The position numbers were made by a program, and so were the translations under genes. A stretch of 64,000 nucleotides of DNA from positions 185,056 through 249,055 of the forward strand of contig DASPNP010000022.1 of assembly GCA_035626475.1 (NCBI GenBank), given 5' to 3'. Of the stretch, positions 42,915-51,873 are shown piece after piece. The first letter of the stretch is position 1, and each line of letters opens with the position of its first letter. The notes under the pieces were generated by a model, which saw nothing but the letters and a program-made list of their open reading frames with translations, was not told the origin of the DNA and searched no databases. The DNA comes from DASPKT01 sp035626475 (lineage in GTDB: Bacteria > Pseudomonadota > Alphaproteobacteria > Azospirillales > Azospirillaceae).

Positions 42915-43838
42915 TCAGCGCGCGCTCACCGTGACGACCAGGCTGTCCGAATAATCCCCGGCCAGCGCCTGCGACACGTCACCCAGGGTGACCGTCATCT
43001 GGTGCCGACCGTATCCCCCGCCATAGGACAGGCTGACGGGTCGGTCCAGCCGCACGGAGGCGCCGTTGACGGACAGGGTGTAGGGCACGCCCTGCGAACG
43101 GGTCCGGTCCATGAACCGGCCGCCATTGTCCGACTGGACGGTCACACTGTACCCCGAATTCCCCGACACCTCCAGGTCGAAGCTCCGGGCGGCGCCGCTC
43201 TGCATCTGGCCGAAATCCAGCATGCTGGTGCTGCCGTCCAGTTGCCGGCTGATGCCGCCCACCACCACGTTGGCCTGCACCGCGGCGGCGACGTGGGTGG
43301 AGACCTCGACCGTGCGGATGTCGACGACCTCGCCGATGCCGTTGCCCTGGATCGAATAGACGCGGAAGGTCACGCGGTCGCGGTAGGAGCCGGCGCCGAC
43401 CGCCTGGCCGCCATTGATCGTGCTGTAGAACTGGAACTCCACCCGGTCGTTCTTCTTGCCGTTCAGCTTGCCGGAGAAGGTGCCCGCCGCGGAACCGGTG
43501 ACCGGGTCGGTCAGCCTCTGGCGCAGATTGCCGTCGACCCAAAGCTCGTAGTTCAGCCGCCCGCCGCCGTCCGCCATGCGGCGGACATTGCTGCTGCCGT
43601 TCTCGCCGTCGTCGATGCCGACGATGAAGTCGCAGGCGTTGCCGTCCATGAGCTCCACGGCGAAGGTGTGGAAGCCGCGCGGCGGCGCCGGGCCGTAGGG
43701 ATCGTAGACGCTGGTCGTCTGGACCGGCTGCAGGTCGCGGATGCGCAGGTCGCAGCGCTGCGCCCAGGCCGGGGCGGCGGCCAGCAGCGTCAGGCAGAGG
43801 AGGAGGGCCGCGAGGGCCAGGGTGCGGGTCGTGCGCAT
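42915..43838 (-). CDS. larger pilus subunit or tip protein, SCPU-like C terminus
   Basis: Starting at ATG 43838 the protein has 307 residues; ATG 43850 is an alternative. A signal peptide (LALAALLLCLTLLAAAPAWAQ) precedes an N-terminal domain containing two cysteines (QRCDLRIRDLQ, NACDFIVGIDDG). A C-terminal pilin-like domain follows, with SGNSGYSVTVQSDNGGRFM and the closing GDYSDSLVVTVSAR, similar to the neighbouring subunit. The two-domain layout suggests a tip adhesin or adaptor. It is placed between the usher and the small subunit, 57 bases after the usher stop. Confidence 0.72.
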   Translation of the reverse strand: MRTTRTLALAALLLCLTLLAAAPAWAQRCDLRIRDLQPVQTTSVYDPYGPAPPRGFHTFAVELMDGNACDFIVGIDDGENGSSNVRRMADGGGRLNYELWVDGNLRQRLTDPVTGSAAGTFSGKLNGKKNDRVEFQFYSTINGGQAVGAGSYRDRVTFRVYSIQGNGIGEVVDIRTVEVSTHVAAAVQANVVVGGISRQLDGSTSMLDFGQMQSGAARSFDLEVSGNSGYSVTVQSDNGGRFMDRTRSQGVPYTLSVNGASVRLDRPVSLSYGGGYGRHQMTVTLGDVSQALAGDYSDSLVVTVSAR

Positions 43839-43894
43839 GGTCGTCCCCATCCTAGCAAAGCCGATGCCGCGGCGGGGCGGGGAAACGCCCGCCG

Positions 43895-46510
43895 TCACGG
43901 CAGCACCTCCAGCGTGAACTCGCCCAGGGTGACCAGCCCCTCGGCGTCGGGGCGCACCTCCACCGGGATCGGCTTCACCGTGACGCCCTCCAGCAGCAGT
44001 TCCCATTTGCCCGGGCGCACGCTGTCGACGCGGAAGCGGCCGCGCCGGTTGGTGAAGAAGCGCAGATCCTCCCGCCGGTCGCCGGCTCCCGCCTTCACCG
44101 GCCGCAGGATGCCCGACAGCAGGCCCGCCGGTTCCCCGTCCGGTCCCTTCAGGACGCCGTCCAGGGCCACGGTGGCGTCGGTGCCGATGGGCACCAGCGT
44201 GCCCGTGCGGTAGCCCGGCTGCACCGCCGGCCGGTCGGTGCCGATGTCGTAGCCCAGCGGCAGGTCCGGCACGTCCAGCAGCAGCGGCCGCACCAGATAG
44301 GCCGAGATGTTGGGCACCACGGGCGGGCCCAGGAAGTCGCTCCTGGCGGCGAAGCGGTTGTTCACCGGATCGACGCCGATCTCCTTGCCGGCCAGGCTCG
44401 GGTGCGGCACGACGATGGCGAAGCTGTTGCTCACCGGCCGGGTCACGGCGACCTTCCCGTCGGCGAAGGCCAGGGCGCTGGCGACGTTCACCGTCGTCCG
44501 GTTCTCCGGCGCCAAGCCGCCGGTGACGATCCGTTCCGACCAGTCGTGGCGCACCGAGGCCAGGAAGCGCTGGTGGGTGTAGCCGACGCTGCCCTGCGCC
44601 CGGTCGGGCCCGGCGCGGTTGTTGTAGTCGGCGAACAGGTTCCAGGCGTCGACGACGCGCAGATCCTGGTAGCGCCAGTCCAGCCGCCGCTCCCGCCGGA
44701 TCGTGTCGACGCTGGCGCCGACCGCTTGGCGGCCCTTGTCCAGGCTGTAGCGCAGGGTCACGTAGGCGCCCTCCTCCTCGGTGCCGTCGGTGCGGCGGCT
44801 CTTGGAGAGGGTCACGTCCAGGCTGCCGACCCGGTCGATGCGGCGGCGCAAGGATATGTCGGCGGAATAGCCGTCCATCATGCTCGCGTCCCGGCTCACT
44901 TGGTAGCGGGCAGACAGCGTCGCGGTCAGCTCGGGCAGCAGCGGCTGGCCCAGCCGTGCCGCCAGATCCCAGGAGATGCTGTTGCGCGGGTCGGTGGTGC
45001 CGAAGGTGGCGAAGGCGCTGTCGCGCCACGTCGCCTGAAGGGTGACCGTGCGCTGCTGCCAGAACTCCTCGCCGGTGCGGAAGTCGCGGTAGCGCAGCGT
45101 GCCGGCCATGCCCCTCGACGCGCCGAAGCTTGCCGCCGGTTCCACCGAGAAGGTGCCGAGCGAGGTGGTGTACAGCGCCTCGGCCCCGGCCACGGTCTGC
45201 AGCCGGTCGGCCTGCACCGAGGCGCCGAGGGTCAGCTGGTCGGACAGTCCGACCCGGTGGTAGCCGCTGAAGGTCAGCTTGTCCTCGTCGTAGCGCAGCC
45301 GGTCGCGCTCGGACAGCGACGGGTAGCCCACCGCGTAGGAGAACTCGTTGACCCCAGGGGCCAGCAGCTGGCTGTCGAAGAAGAACGGAAAGTTCAGCAG
45401 CTGCTGCCGGCCATAGACGTCGGTGATGCGCACCGTGATGTCGTTGGTACCGGTCGTGCCGGGAAAGTTGGAGAGGTTGTAGGGCCCGGCATCCAGGCGG
45501 AAGGTGCGGGTCGGCTGGCCGTTGACCAGCACCTCCACCGTCGAGGGGTTCTCCAGGATCAGGTCCTGGCGGCCGGTCGGCTGCACCTGCCGGTAGGGCT
45601 GCAGCGAGAAGTTGCGCGATACCGACAGCCCGCCCAGCGCGCGACCGGACTGGCCGACCGCGACGGGGTAGTTCAGGTCGCCCGCCTGGACCCGGATCGA
45701 CTGCTCCACGAAGTCGTGCACCAGCCGGGCGGGGCCGCGCGACCAGCGGCGGGTTCCGTCCTCCCGGTAGAAGGCCTCCGCCTCGATCACCCAGCCCTTG
45801 AGGTTGACGGCGTTCTCGAAGCTGACGCTCAGCGGCTGGCGCCCGTCCGGCTTGTCGTCGGCGGGGAAGGCCAGGTACTCCACCGCGGCGCGGATGTTGG
45901 TGTAGGCACTGACCGCGGCGGTGGGAAGCACGAGATAGCCCCGCGCCGCGTCGCCGCGGGTGGAGACGTTCAGCGTCTGCTGGCGGCGCAGGGCCGGCGG
46001 CACCTTCACGTCGACCAGCAGCTCCGCCTGGTCCAGCCGAATCTCGACCCCGCCGGGCTCCAGCTTCGACGGGCTGCCGAAGCCGTCGGCGCCGGAGATG
46101 GCCTTCAGCCGCGCCAGCGGCTCCTCCTGGGTGAACTCCTGCAGCATGCCGACCAGCCGCGCCACGTCGATCTGGCTGTCGGCCGGGTCTGCGGCGATGC
46201 GGGCGGGGACCAGCCCCAACTCGCGGCCGTTGATGCGCAGCGGCAGGTCGAGCGTGCGGACCTTCGCCTGCTTCTTGGCGCCGAACACCTTGCTGAACAG
46301 GGCGTCGGAGGAGGCGGGCTTCGTCGGCTCGGCGGGCGGCGAGGGCGCGCCGGCGTCGCCGGTGACGGTCTCGGGTGCCGCGACGGCGGCGATGGGCAGG
46401 GCCGCGCCCAGCATCAGGGCGGCCGCCAGGGCCCGGCGCCGCGATCCGGACCGGGCCGGGCGCCCGCCCGGTTCAGTGAGGGGGGAAGGGGAGGATCGTC
46501 CTGGCGTCAC
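43895..46510 (-). CDS. outer-membrane usher of a chaperone-usher pilus
   Basis: The start is GTG 46510, which overlaps the chaperone stop by four bases (GTGA), giving 871 residues. A long signal region (RRRALAAALMLGAALPIAAVAA) is followed by an N-terminal domain (LDLPLRINGRELGLVP). The beta-barrel and plug contain PTGRQDLILENPSTVEVLVNGQPTRTF and GTNDITVRITDVYGRQQ. The C-terminal domains have RRGRFRVDSVRPGKW. This fits PapC/FimD-type ushers, which secrete and order pilin subunits. It is nearer the archaic or SCPU-associated branch judging by its subunits. Second gene of the operon. Confidence 0.87.
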   Translation of the reverse strand: MTPGRSSPSPLTEPGGRPARSGSRRRALAAALMLGAALPIAAVAAPETVTGDAGAPSPPAEPTKPASSDALFSKVFGAKKQAKVRTLDLPLRINGRELGLVPARIAADPADSQIDVARLVGMLQEFTQEEPLARLKAISGADGFGSPSKLEPGGVEIRLDQAELLVDVKVPPALRRQQTLNVSTRGDAARGYLVLPTAAVSAYTNIRAAVEYLAFPADDKPDGRQPLSVSFENAVNLKGWVIEAEAFYREDGTRRWSRGPARLVHDFVEQSIRVQAGDLNYPVAVGQSGRALGGLSVSRNFSLQPYRQVQPTGRQDLILENPSTVEVLVNGQPTRTFRLDAGPYNLSNFPGTTGTNDITVRITDVYGRQQLLNFPFFFDSQLLAPGVNEFSYAVGYPSLSERDRLRYDEDKLTFSGYHRVGLSDQLTLGASVQADRLQTVAGAEALYTTSLGTFSVEPAASFGASRGMAGTLRYRDFRTGEEFWQQRTVTLQATWRDSAFATFGTTDPRNSISWDLAARLGQPLLPELTATLSARYQVSRDASMMDGYSADISLRRRIDRVGSLDVTLSKSRRTDGTEEEGAYVTLRYSLDKGRQAVGASVDTIRRERRLDWRYQDLRVVDAWNLFADYNNRAGPDRAQGSVGYTHQRFLASVRHDWSERIVTGGLAPENRTTVNVASALAFADGKVAVTRPVSNSFAIVVPHPSLAGKEIGVDPVNNRFAARSDFLGPPVVPNISAYLVRPLLLDVPDLPLGYDIGTDRPAVQPGYRTGTLVPIGTDATVALDGVLKGPDGEPAGLLSGILRPVKAGAGDRREDLRFFTNRRGRFRVDSVRPGKWELLLEGVTVKPIPVEVRPDAEGLVTLGEFTLEVLP

Positions 46511-47256
46511 GGCACATTGAGGGTGGCGGACACCGGCCCGGCGGCGAGGCCCGCCGGCCAGGGCACGAGGAAGCGGCGGGTGGTGCCACCCAGCAGGTTC
46601 TCGCCCACCAGGCCCGCCAGCTGCTCCTGCCCCGCCAGCGTCACCGAGCCGCCGCCGGCCTGGACCGCCAGGGTGGCGTCGCGCAGCACCTTGCGGGCGG
46701 TGCCGTCGTTGCGCAGGACCACCTCCAGCGCCTTGCCCGCCGGCGTGTCGGCCGGCTTGGCGGAGAGGACGGAGACCTTGGGCGCGGCCGTCGGCGGGAC
46801 GATGTAGAGAGAGGCGACGTACTTCACCAGCAGCCGCACCTGGCCGCCCTGCGGCGCCGGCTTGCCGATGTCGATCGGCAGCTGCTCCGCGATCAGCCGG
46901 AAGGAGAGCTCGCGGTCGGGGTTCGGATTGCCGACCCATTGGACCCGGATCGACTGGTTCTCGTTGGGCTGCAGGATGATCTGCTCGGGGAAGACGACGA
47001 AATTCTCGGTGTCCTCGGTCAGGACGTCCTCGCCCTCCATGCCCATGGCGCGGGCCATGACCTTGACCTCGACCGCGACCGGCTCCTTGCCGTCATTCTC
47101 GATGCGGAAGATCTGCGTGGCGCCGCGGCCCGAGGGCTGCAGCTCCATCTCGATGGGGATCAGGCGGAAGGCGGCGGCCGGCAGCGGCGCCAGCGCGATC
47201 ATCAGCGCGGCCAGGAGCGGCAGCAGAGAAGACGGGGAGGGGGCGAGGGGGCGCAT
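46507..47256 (-). CDS. periplasmic pilus chaperone
   Basis: This 249-residue protein has a signal peptide (SLLPLLAALMIALAPLPAAA) and a PapD-like two-domain fold. The N-terminal domain includes GRGATQIFRIENDGKEPVAVEVKVM and the G1-type strand FVVFPEQIILQPNENQSIRVQWVG. The C-terminal domain reads ALEVVLRNDGTARKVLRDATL. It would bind pilin subunits in the periplasm and hand them to the usher. It is the first gene of the operon chaperone-usher-subunit-subunit. No convincing promoter was found in the 166 bases between it and the divergent gene at 47423. Confidence 0.87.
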   Translation of the reverse strand: MRPLAPSPSSLLPLLAALMIALAPLPAAAFRLIPIEMELQPSGRGATQIFRIENDGKEPVAVEVKVMARAMGMEGEDVLTEDTENFVVFPEQIILQPNENQSIRVQWVGNPNPDRELSFRLIAEQLPIDIGKPAPQGGQVRLLVKYVASLYIVPPTAAPKVSVLSAKPADTPAGKALEVVLRNDGTARKVLRDATLAVQAGGGSVTLAGQEQLAGLVGENLLGGTTRRFLVPWPAGLAAGPVSATLNVP

Positions 47257-47422
47257 GGAAACCGTTTCGACTCCGCATCCAAAGACTTAGCAGCATAATA
47301 CTTTGGGATGTTTGAATCATTGGTATAGGGCGGCGTCAAGCCCGGCTCTGGCGCGGCGGCCCCGGCTGCGCTATCAGCGGGACGGAACATGCCGGCGGCG
47401 GTCGCGCGGCAGGGAGGAAGCG

Positions 47423-47824
47423 ATGGCGAAGATCTATGTGGCCCGCAGCGCGAAGCTGAGCGACTGGGCGTCCGACGTCGGCCTCAGCAAGCACATCTTC
47501 AAGGTCGGGGTCGCCGAGGACCCGAAGGCCGAGATCGCGAAGGGCTGGGCCGGCGAGACCGACTGGACCCTGGTCAAGGCCCAGGAGGCGGGCGAGGTCA
47601 CCGAGGAGCAGGCGCTGGAGCGGCTCGCGCGCAAGGACAAGCTGGTCGACCCGACCTACTATCCGCGCATCAAGGGCGCGGCCGGCATCTTCAAGGTGCC
47701 CCCGAACAGCGTCCAGAACCACATCGTCCTGACCCGCGCCCTGGCGGGGGAGGGCGAGAGCCTGGACGTCAAGATCAAGACCGCCGACTTCGCCCAGTAC
47801 CTCATCGCCAACGCGCTGAAATAG
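47423..47824 (+). CDS. hypothetical protein, 133 residues
   Basis: The start is ATG 47423, behind a strong GGGAGGAAG site. The soluble protein begins MAKIYVARSAKLSDWASDVG and contains HIFKVGVAEDPKAEIAKGW near 24-42, a helix EVTEEQALERLARKD, and a strand-rich end. The opening has a faint look of GIY-YIG/T5orf172-type domains (Tyr-containing strand, then KVG), but the catalytic Arg and Glu are not evident, so I make no functional call. It is divergent from the pilus chaperone and precedes a 302-base gene-free stretch. Confidence 0.65.
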   Translation: MAKIYVARSAKLSDWASDVGLSKHIFKVGVAEDPKAEIAKGWAGETDWTLVKAQEAGEVTEEQALERLARKDKLVDPTYYPRIKGAAGIFKVPPNSVQNHIVLTRALAGEGESLDVKIKTADFAQYLIANALK

Positions 47825-48126
47825 GTGTGTGCCTGGGGCCGCCCAGCCGGTGCGGGTAAGCGCCGTCGGCTGGGAAGCGCCGCAGGTCGGGAGGAGCGTC
47901 AACGTATCCCGGCGTCTGCCGGTGTAGGTCGGGATGCGCTTCGCTCCTCCCGACCTACGGGCACGACGCCCGCCGCGATCCGCAGGACGGCCGATGGGCA
48001 CCCCGGGAGTGGCATGGGGCGTGCTTTTCTTTGTTGGATGCTGGTGGAGTGGAGCGGCGTCGGTGGTGCTGGGTAATGGGTCAGACAAAGATTACCGTCT
48101 ACGCGTAGAGCATATGTCCTCCCTTG
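47825..48126. repeat. 302-base intergenic stretch with extragenic palindrome
   Basis: No gene is seen. GGTCGGGAGGAGCG (47886-47899) and its perfect complement (47942-47955) enclose a nested hairpin with arms GTAGGTCGGGA (47924-47934) and TCCCGACCTAC (47948-47958). The GTAGGTCG ends resemble the element at 38361. A short palindrome CTACGCGTAG lies near 48100. Both flanking genes end here, so the hairpin may terminate transcription. Confidence 0.65.
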
Positions 48127-48621
48127 TCACCCCTCCCCGTCCTGCGCCTCCTTCCAGGGCGGCAGCGGCTGCTCCAGTCGCCAGCTGCCGTCGTCGCAAA
48201 CCTCGTGCCGCCGTTCGGAGGAGGAGCGGCGCCAGGCCGTCTCCTGGATCCAGAAGCGGCCGAGCTCCCGGTTGCGCTCCATGTAGGGCGCCAGCTGCTC
48301 CGGCCCGATCTCGAAGATCTCGCGGTAGCGCTGGATCAGGATACGCATCGCCCGGGCGCGGGACGGCGCCATGAGGTCGGCGCCGTCGGTGCGGCCGTTC
48401 GGCCGGCGCTCATAGTCCTGGCGGGCGATGAGGTCGAGCAGCGCCACCTCCAGCGCGTTCAGATGCACGGTCAGCGAGGCGCCGATGCGGCTCTCCCGGT
48501 CCTCGATGTTGCGCTGGCGCCAGCGCCGCTGCCGCTCGGTTCGCTTGCGGCGGCTCTCCCGCTCCTTGAGCTCGGCCAGCGCCAGCAGGCGCTCCATCTC
48601 CTCGCGGTCGTCCCCGGCCAT
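48127..48621 (-). CDS. hypothetical basic protein with RHH-like core
   Basis: This 164-residue protein starts at ATG 48621 with a strong AGGAGGA site. The first 45 residues are a highly charged helix (KERESRRKRTERQRRWRQRN). Residues about 48-100 could form a ribbon-helix-helix: strand ASLTVHL, helix ALEVALLDLIARQD, helix SRARAMRILIQRYREI. A variable Trp/Arg-rich tail follows. DNA binding is plausible but not shown. The family is not recognised and no target gene is apparent. It sits alone, 149 bases from the efflux operon. Confidence 0.6.
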   Translation of the reverse strand: MAGDDREEMERLLALAELKERESRRKRTERQRRWRQRNIEDRESRIGASLTVHLNALEVALLDLIARQDYERRPNGRTDGADLMAPSRARAMRILIQRYREIFEIGPEQLAPYMERNRELGRFWIQETAWRRSSSERRHEVCDDGSWRLEQPLPPWKEAQDGEG

Positions 48622-48714
48622 GCGCGTTCCTCCTGAAGCGGGGCGGCATCATGCCGGAGAGCGCGGCCGAAATCACCGGCGCGCGACAGCCGGAGGACCG
48701 TCGCCCATGAAAAA

Positions 48715-48744
48715 GGCCCCGCCACCGTCGCCGGCGGCGGGGCC
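48715..48744 (-). terminator. rho-independent terminator of the RND efflux operon
   Basis: GGCCCCGCC (48715-48723) pairs with GGCGGGGCC (48736-48744). On the minus strand the stem is followed by a run of T (TTTTTCATGG). It lies about 30 bases after the permease stop. Confidence 0.8.
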
Positions 48745-48770
48745 CTGTCAGGCCGCACGGGGCGGAGCCG

Positions 48771-51700
48771 TCACTCCGCGTCGACGATGCGGGGCCGCAT
48801 CGGCGCCGGCTCCTCCTTCGGCGTGAGGAAGCGGCTGAACTTCGGCGACAGCCAGTGCTGCAGATCGTCCATGACCGTGAAGACGGCGGGCACGATCACC
48901 AGCGACAGCAGGGTCGAGGTGATCAGGCCGCCGATCACGGCCACAGCCATCGGCGCGCGGAACTCGGTGTCGTAGCCGAGGCCGGTGGCGATGGGGATCA
49001 TGCCGGCGATCATGGCGATGGAGGTCATGATGATCGGCCGGGCGCGCTTGGCGCCGGCATCCATCAGGGCCTCGCGCCGCGACATGCCGCGCTCCTCGAT
49101 CGACACCAGCGCGTACTCCACCAGCAGGATCGAGTTCTTGGTCACCAGACCCATCAGCATGAGGATGCCGATCAGGGCGGGCATGGACAGCGCCATGTTC
49201 GCGATCAGCAGGGCCACCGCCGCGCCGCCGATCGACAGCAGCAGCGCCGTCAGGATCGTCACGGGCTGGAAGAAGTTGCGGAACAGCAGCACCAGCACCG
49301 CGATGATCAGCAGCACGGCCGTGCCCATGGCGACCATGAAGCCCTTGAACATGATCGCCATCTCCTCGGCGCCGCCCACCTTGGGCTTGGAGATGCCGGG
49401 CGGCATGTTGCGCATGGAGGGCAGGTCGTTGATCGCCTTCATCGCCTCGCCCAGCTCCATGCCGCGCAGATCGGCCTGGATCGAGATGCGGCGGGCGCGG
49501 TCGAAGCGGTCGATCTGGGTGGCGCCGGCCCCCATCTCGATGTCAGCCACCGCCCGCAGCGGCACCGTGCCGCCGGAACCGGTGCGGACCCGCAGATTGC
49601 CGATCACGTCCAGGTCCGACCTGTAGTCGTCCTGGATCTGCACCCGGATCGGCACCTGCCGGTCGCCCAGGTTGAACTTGGCCGAGGCGCTGTCGATGTC
49701 GCCCATGGTGGCGATCTTGGCGACGCGGCCGATGGAGGCCACCGACACGCCCTGCTCGGCCGCCAGGTCGAAGCGCGGCTTGATCAGGATCTCGGGCCGC
49801 AGCATGGCCGCGGTCGAGGCGACGTTCGCCAGGAAGGGCAGGCCCTGCATCTCCCGCAGAACGACCTCGGCATGTTTTTCCAGGGCGGGACCGTTGTCGC
49901 TGGTCAGCATGATGCTGATGTCCTTCGGCCCGAAGCCGGAGGTGTTGTTGAAGCTGGCCTTCACGCCCGGGACCTGCTCCAGCATCGGCTGGACCGCGAT
50001 CTCGAACTCCTTCTGCGTCAGGTCCCGCTCGCCCTGGTCCTTCAGCAGGATCCAGACGCGGCCACGGCGGATCTGGCCGCCCTGGCCGGCGCGGGCCCAG
50101 ATCATCTTCACCTCGGGCCGGGTCGAGATCAGGCCGGCGACGCGCTGCACGGCGGCATCGGCCTCCTCGATCGTCACGCCCGGCTGCATCTCGACGTTCA
50201 GGCTGGACATGCCCGTGTCGCGCGGCGGGAAGAAGCCCTGCGGCAGCATGGCCATCATGACCAGCGACAGCAGGAAGAAGCCGAAGCCCATGGCGATCGT
50301 CTTCCACCGGTGGGTCAGGCACCAGTCCAGCACCCGCATGTATTGCGGCGTCCAGCGGCCCTCATGCTCGGGCTGCTGCTGCGGGGTGAGCATGTAGGCC
50401 GCCATCAGCGGCGTGATCAGGCGCGCCACCAGCAGCGAGAACAGCACCGCCACCGCGACGGTGACGCCGAACGACTTGAAGAACTGGCCGGCGATGCCGG
50501 GCATGAAGGAGACGGGCAGGAACACCACGACGATGGTCATGGTGGTGGCGACCACCGCCAGCCCGATCTCGTCCGCCGCCTCCAGCGCCGCCGCGTAGGG
50601 CCGCTTGCCCATGCGGATGTGCCGGACGATGTTTTCGATCTCGACGATGGCGTCGTCGACCAGGATGCCGACCACCAGTGCCAGGGCCAGCATGGTGACG
50701 CCGTTCAGCGTGAAGCCGAACCACTGCATCACCAGGAAGGTCGGGATGGTGGAGAGCGGCATGGCCAGAGCCGAGATCAGCGTGGCGCGCATGTCGCGCA
50801 GGAACCACCAGACCACCGCCACCGCCAGGATGGCGCCCAGCACGATCGCCTCGACCGAGGCGGCGTAGCTTTCCTTGGTGAACTTGACCGTGTCGATCAC
50901 CAGGCCGAAGCGGACGTCGGGATAGTCCTTCTCGAGCTGGGCGATCGCCTTCTTGACGTGCTCGGAGACGGTGACCTCGCTGGAGCCCGGCGCCCGGCTC
51001 AGCGCGAAGCCGACCGCGGGGTTGCCGTCCAGGCGCGAGACCTGGCGCATCTCCGAGGTGCCGTCGATCACGGCGCCGAGGTCCGACAGGCGCACCTTGC
51101 GGCCGCCGGGGATCGAGATCTCGGTGTTGCGCAGATCCTCCACCGTCCGGGCGGCGCCCAGGGTGCGGATGGCCTGCTCGCTCTGGCCGACCGTGCCGCG
51201 GCCGCCGGGCAGGTCGACGTTCAGGTTGCGCAGCTGCGCGTTGACCTCGTCCGCGGTGACGCCCAGCGCCTGCAGCCGGCCGGGGTCCAGGTTGATGCGG
51301 ATCTGCCGCTCCAGCCCGCCGATGCGGTCGATCTCGCCGACGCCCGGCAGGCGGGTGAGGGTGCGGCCGATCTCGTTGTCGATCAGCCAGGACAGCTCCT
51401 CGACCGAGCGGGTCTCCGACGCCAGCACGTAGTACAGGATCGGGTCGCCGGTGACGTCGATGCGGGTCACCTGCGGCTCGTAGATGTCCTGCGGCAGGTC
51501 GGAGCGGACACGCGCCACCGCGTCGCGCACGTCGGAGACGGCACGGTCGGTGTCGTAGCCGATCTTGAACTCCAGCGTGGTGTTGCTGAAGCCGTCGCTG
51601 ATGTTGGAGTTGACGCGGCTGATGCCGGTGATGCCGGAGACCGCGTCCTCGATCTTCTTGGTGACCTGCATCTCCAGCTCGCTGGGCGCGGCACCGGGGC

Positions 51701-51860
51701 GCGACACGCCCACCGTCACGATCGGGAAGTCGATGTCCGGATCGCTGGTGATGCTCATCGACCCGAAGGAGACGAGGCCCGCCAGCGTCAGGATGATGAA
51801 GAGGACGACCGGCGGCACCGGGTGCCGGATCGAGGTCGCCGATATGTTGCGGAGGTTCAC
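48771..51860 (-). CDS. RND efflux transporter permease (AcrB/MexB-like)
   Basis: This 1029-residue inner-membrane protein has the full RND layout: an N-terminal helix (VLFIILTLAGLVSFGSM), two large periplasmic loops and two sets of membrane helices. The proton-relay pair is in GILVDDAIVEIENIVRH, a hallmark of the AcrB type. The family signature GIAGQFFKSFGVTVAVAVLFSLLVARLITP follows. It exports hydrophobic compounds using the proton gradient. The periplasmic adaptor is 13 bases upstream in the same operon. No outer-membrane TolC-like gene is in the window, so one must be supplied elsewhere. No regulator is adjacent. Confidence 0.93.
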   Translation of the reverse strand: MNLRNISATSIRHPVPPVVLFIILTLAGLVSFGSMSITSDPDIDFPIVTVGVSRPGAAPSELEMQVTKKIEDAVSGITGISRVNSNISDGFSNTTLEFKIGYDTDRAVSDVRDAVARVRSDLPQDIYEPQVTRIDVTGDPILYYVLASETRSVEELSWLIDNEIGRTLTRLPGVGEIDRIGGLERQIRINLDPGRLQALGVTADEVNAQLRNLNVDLPGGRGTVGQSEQAIRTLGAARTVEDLRNTEISIPGGRKVRLSDLGAVIDGTSEMRQVSRLDGNPAVGFALSRAPGSSEVTVSEHVKKAIAQLEKDYPDVRFGLVIDTVKFTKESYAASVEAIVLGAILAVAVVWWFLRDMRATLISALAMPLSTIPTFLVMQWFGFTLNGVTMLALALVVGILVDDAIVEIENIVRHIRMGKRPYAAALEAADEIGLAVVATTMTIVVVFLPVSFMPGIAGQFFKSFGVTVAVAVLFSLLVARLITPLMAAYMLTPQQQPEHEGRWTPQYMRVLDWCLTHRWKTIAMGFGFFLLSLVMMAMLPQGFFPPRDTGMSSLNVEMQPGVTIEEADAAVQRVAGLISTRPEVKMIWARAGQGGQIRRGRVWILLKDQGERDLTQKEFEIAVQPMLEQVPGVKASFNNTSGFGPKDISIMLTSDNGPALEKHAEVVLREMQGLPFLANVASTAAMLRPEILIKPRFDLAAEQGVSVASIGRVAKIATMGDIDSASAKFNLGDRQVPIRVQIQDDYRSDLDVIGNLRVRTGSGGTVPLRAVADIEMGAGATQIDRFDRARRISIQADLRGMELGEAMKAINDLPSMRNMPPGISKPKVGGAEEMAIMFKGFMVAMGTAVLLIIAVLVLLFRNFFQPVTILTALLLSIGGAAVALLIANMALSMPALIGILMLMGLVTKNSILLVEYALVSIEERGMSRREALMDAGAKRARPIIMTSIAMIAGMIPIATGLGYDTEFRAPMAVAVIGGLITSTLLSLVIVPAVFTVMDDLQHWLSPKFSRFLTPKEEPAPMRPRIVDAE

Positions 51861-51873
51861 GGCCGGGCCCTCC

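Noticed and set aside
47423..47824. GIY-YIG or T5orf172-type nuclease
   Set aside because: Only the opening strand is reminiscent; the catalytic Arg and Glu pattern could not be found.
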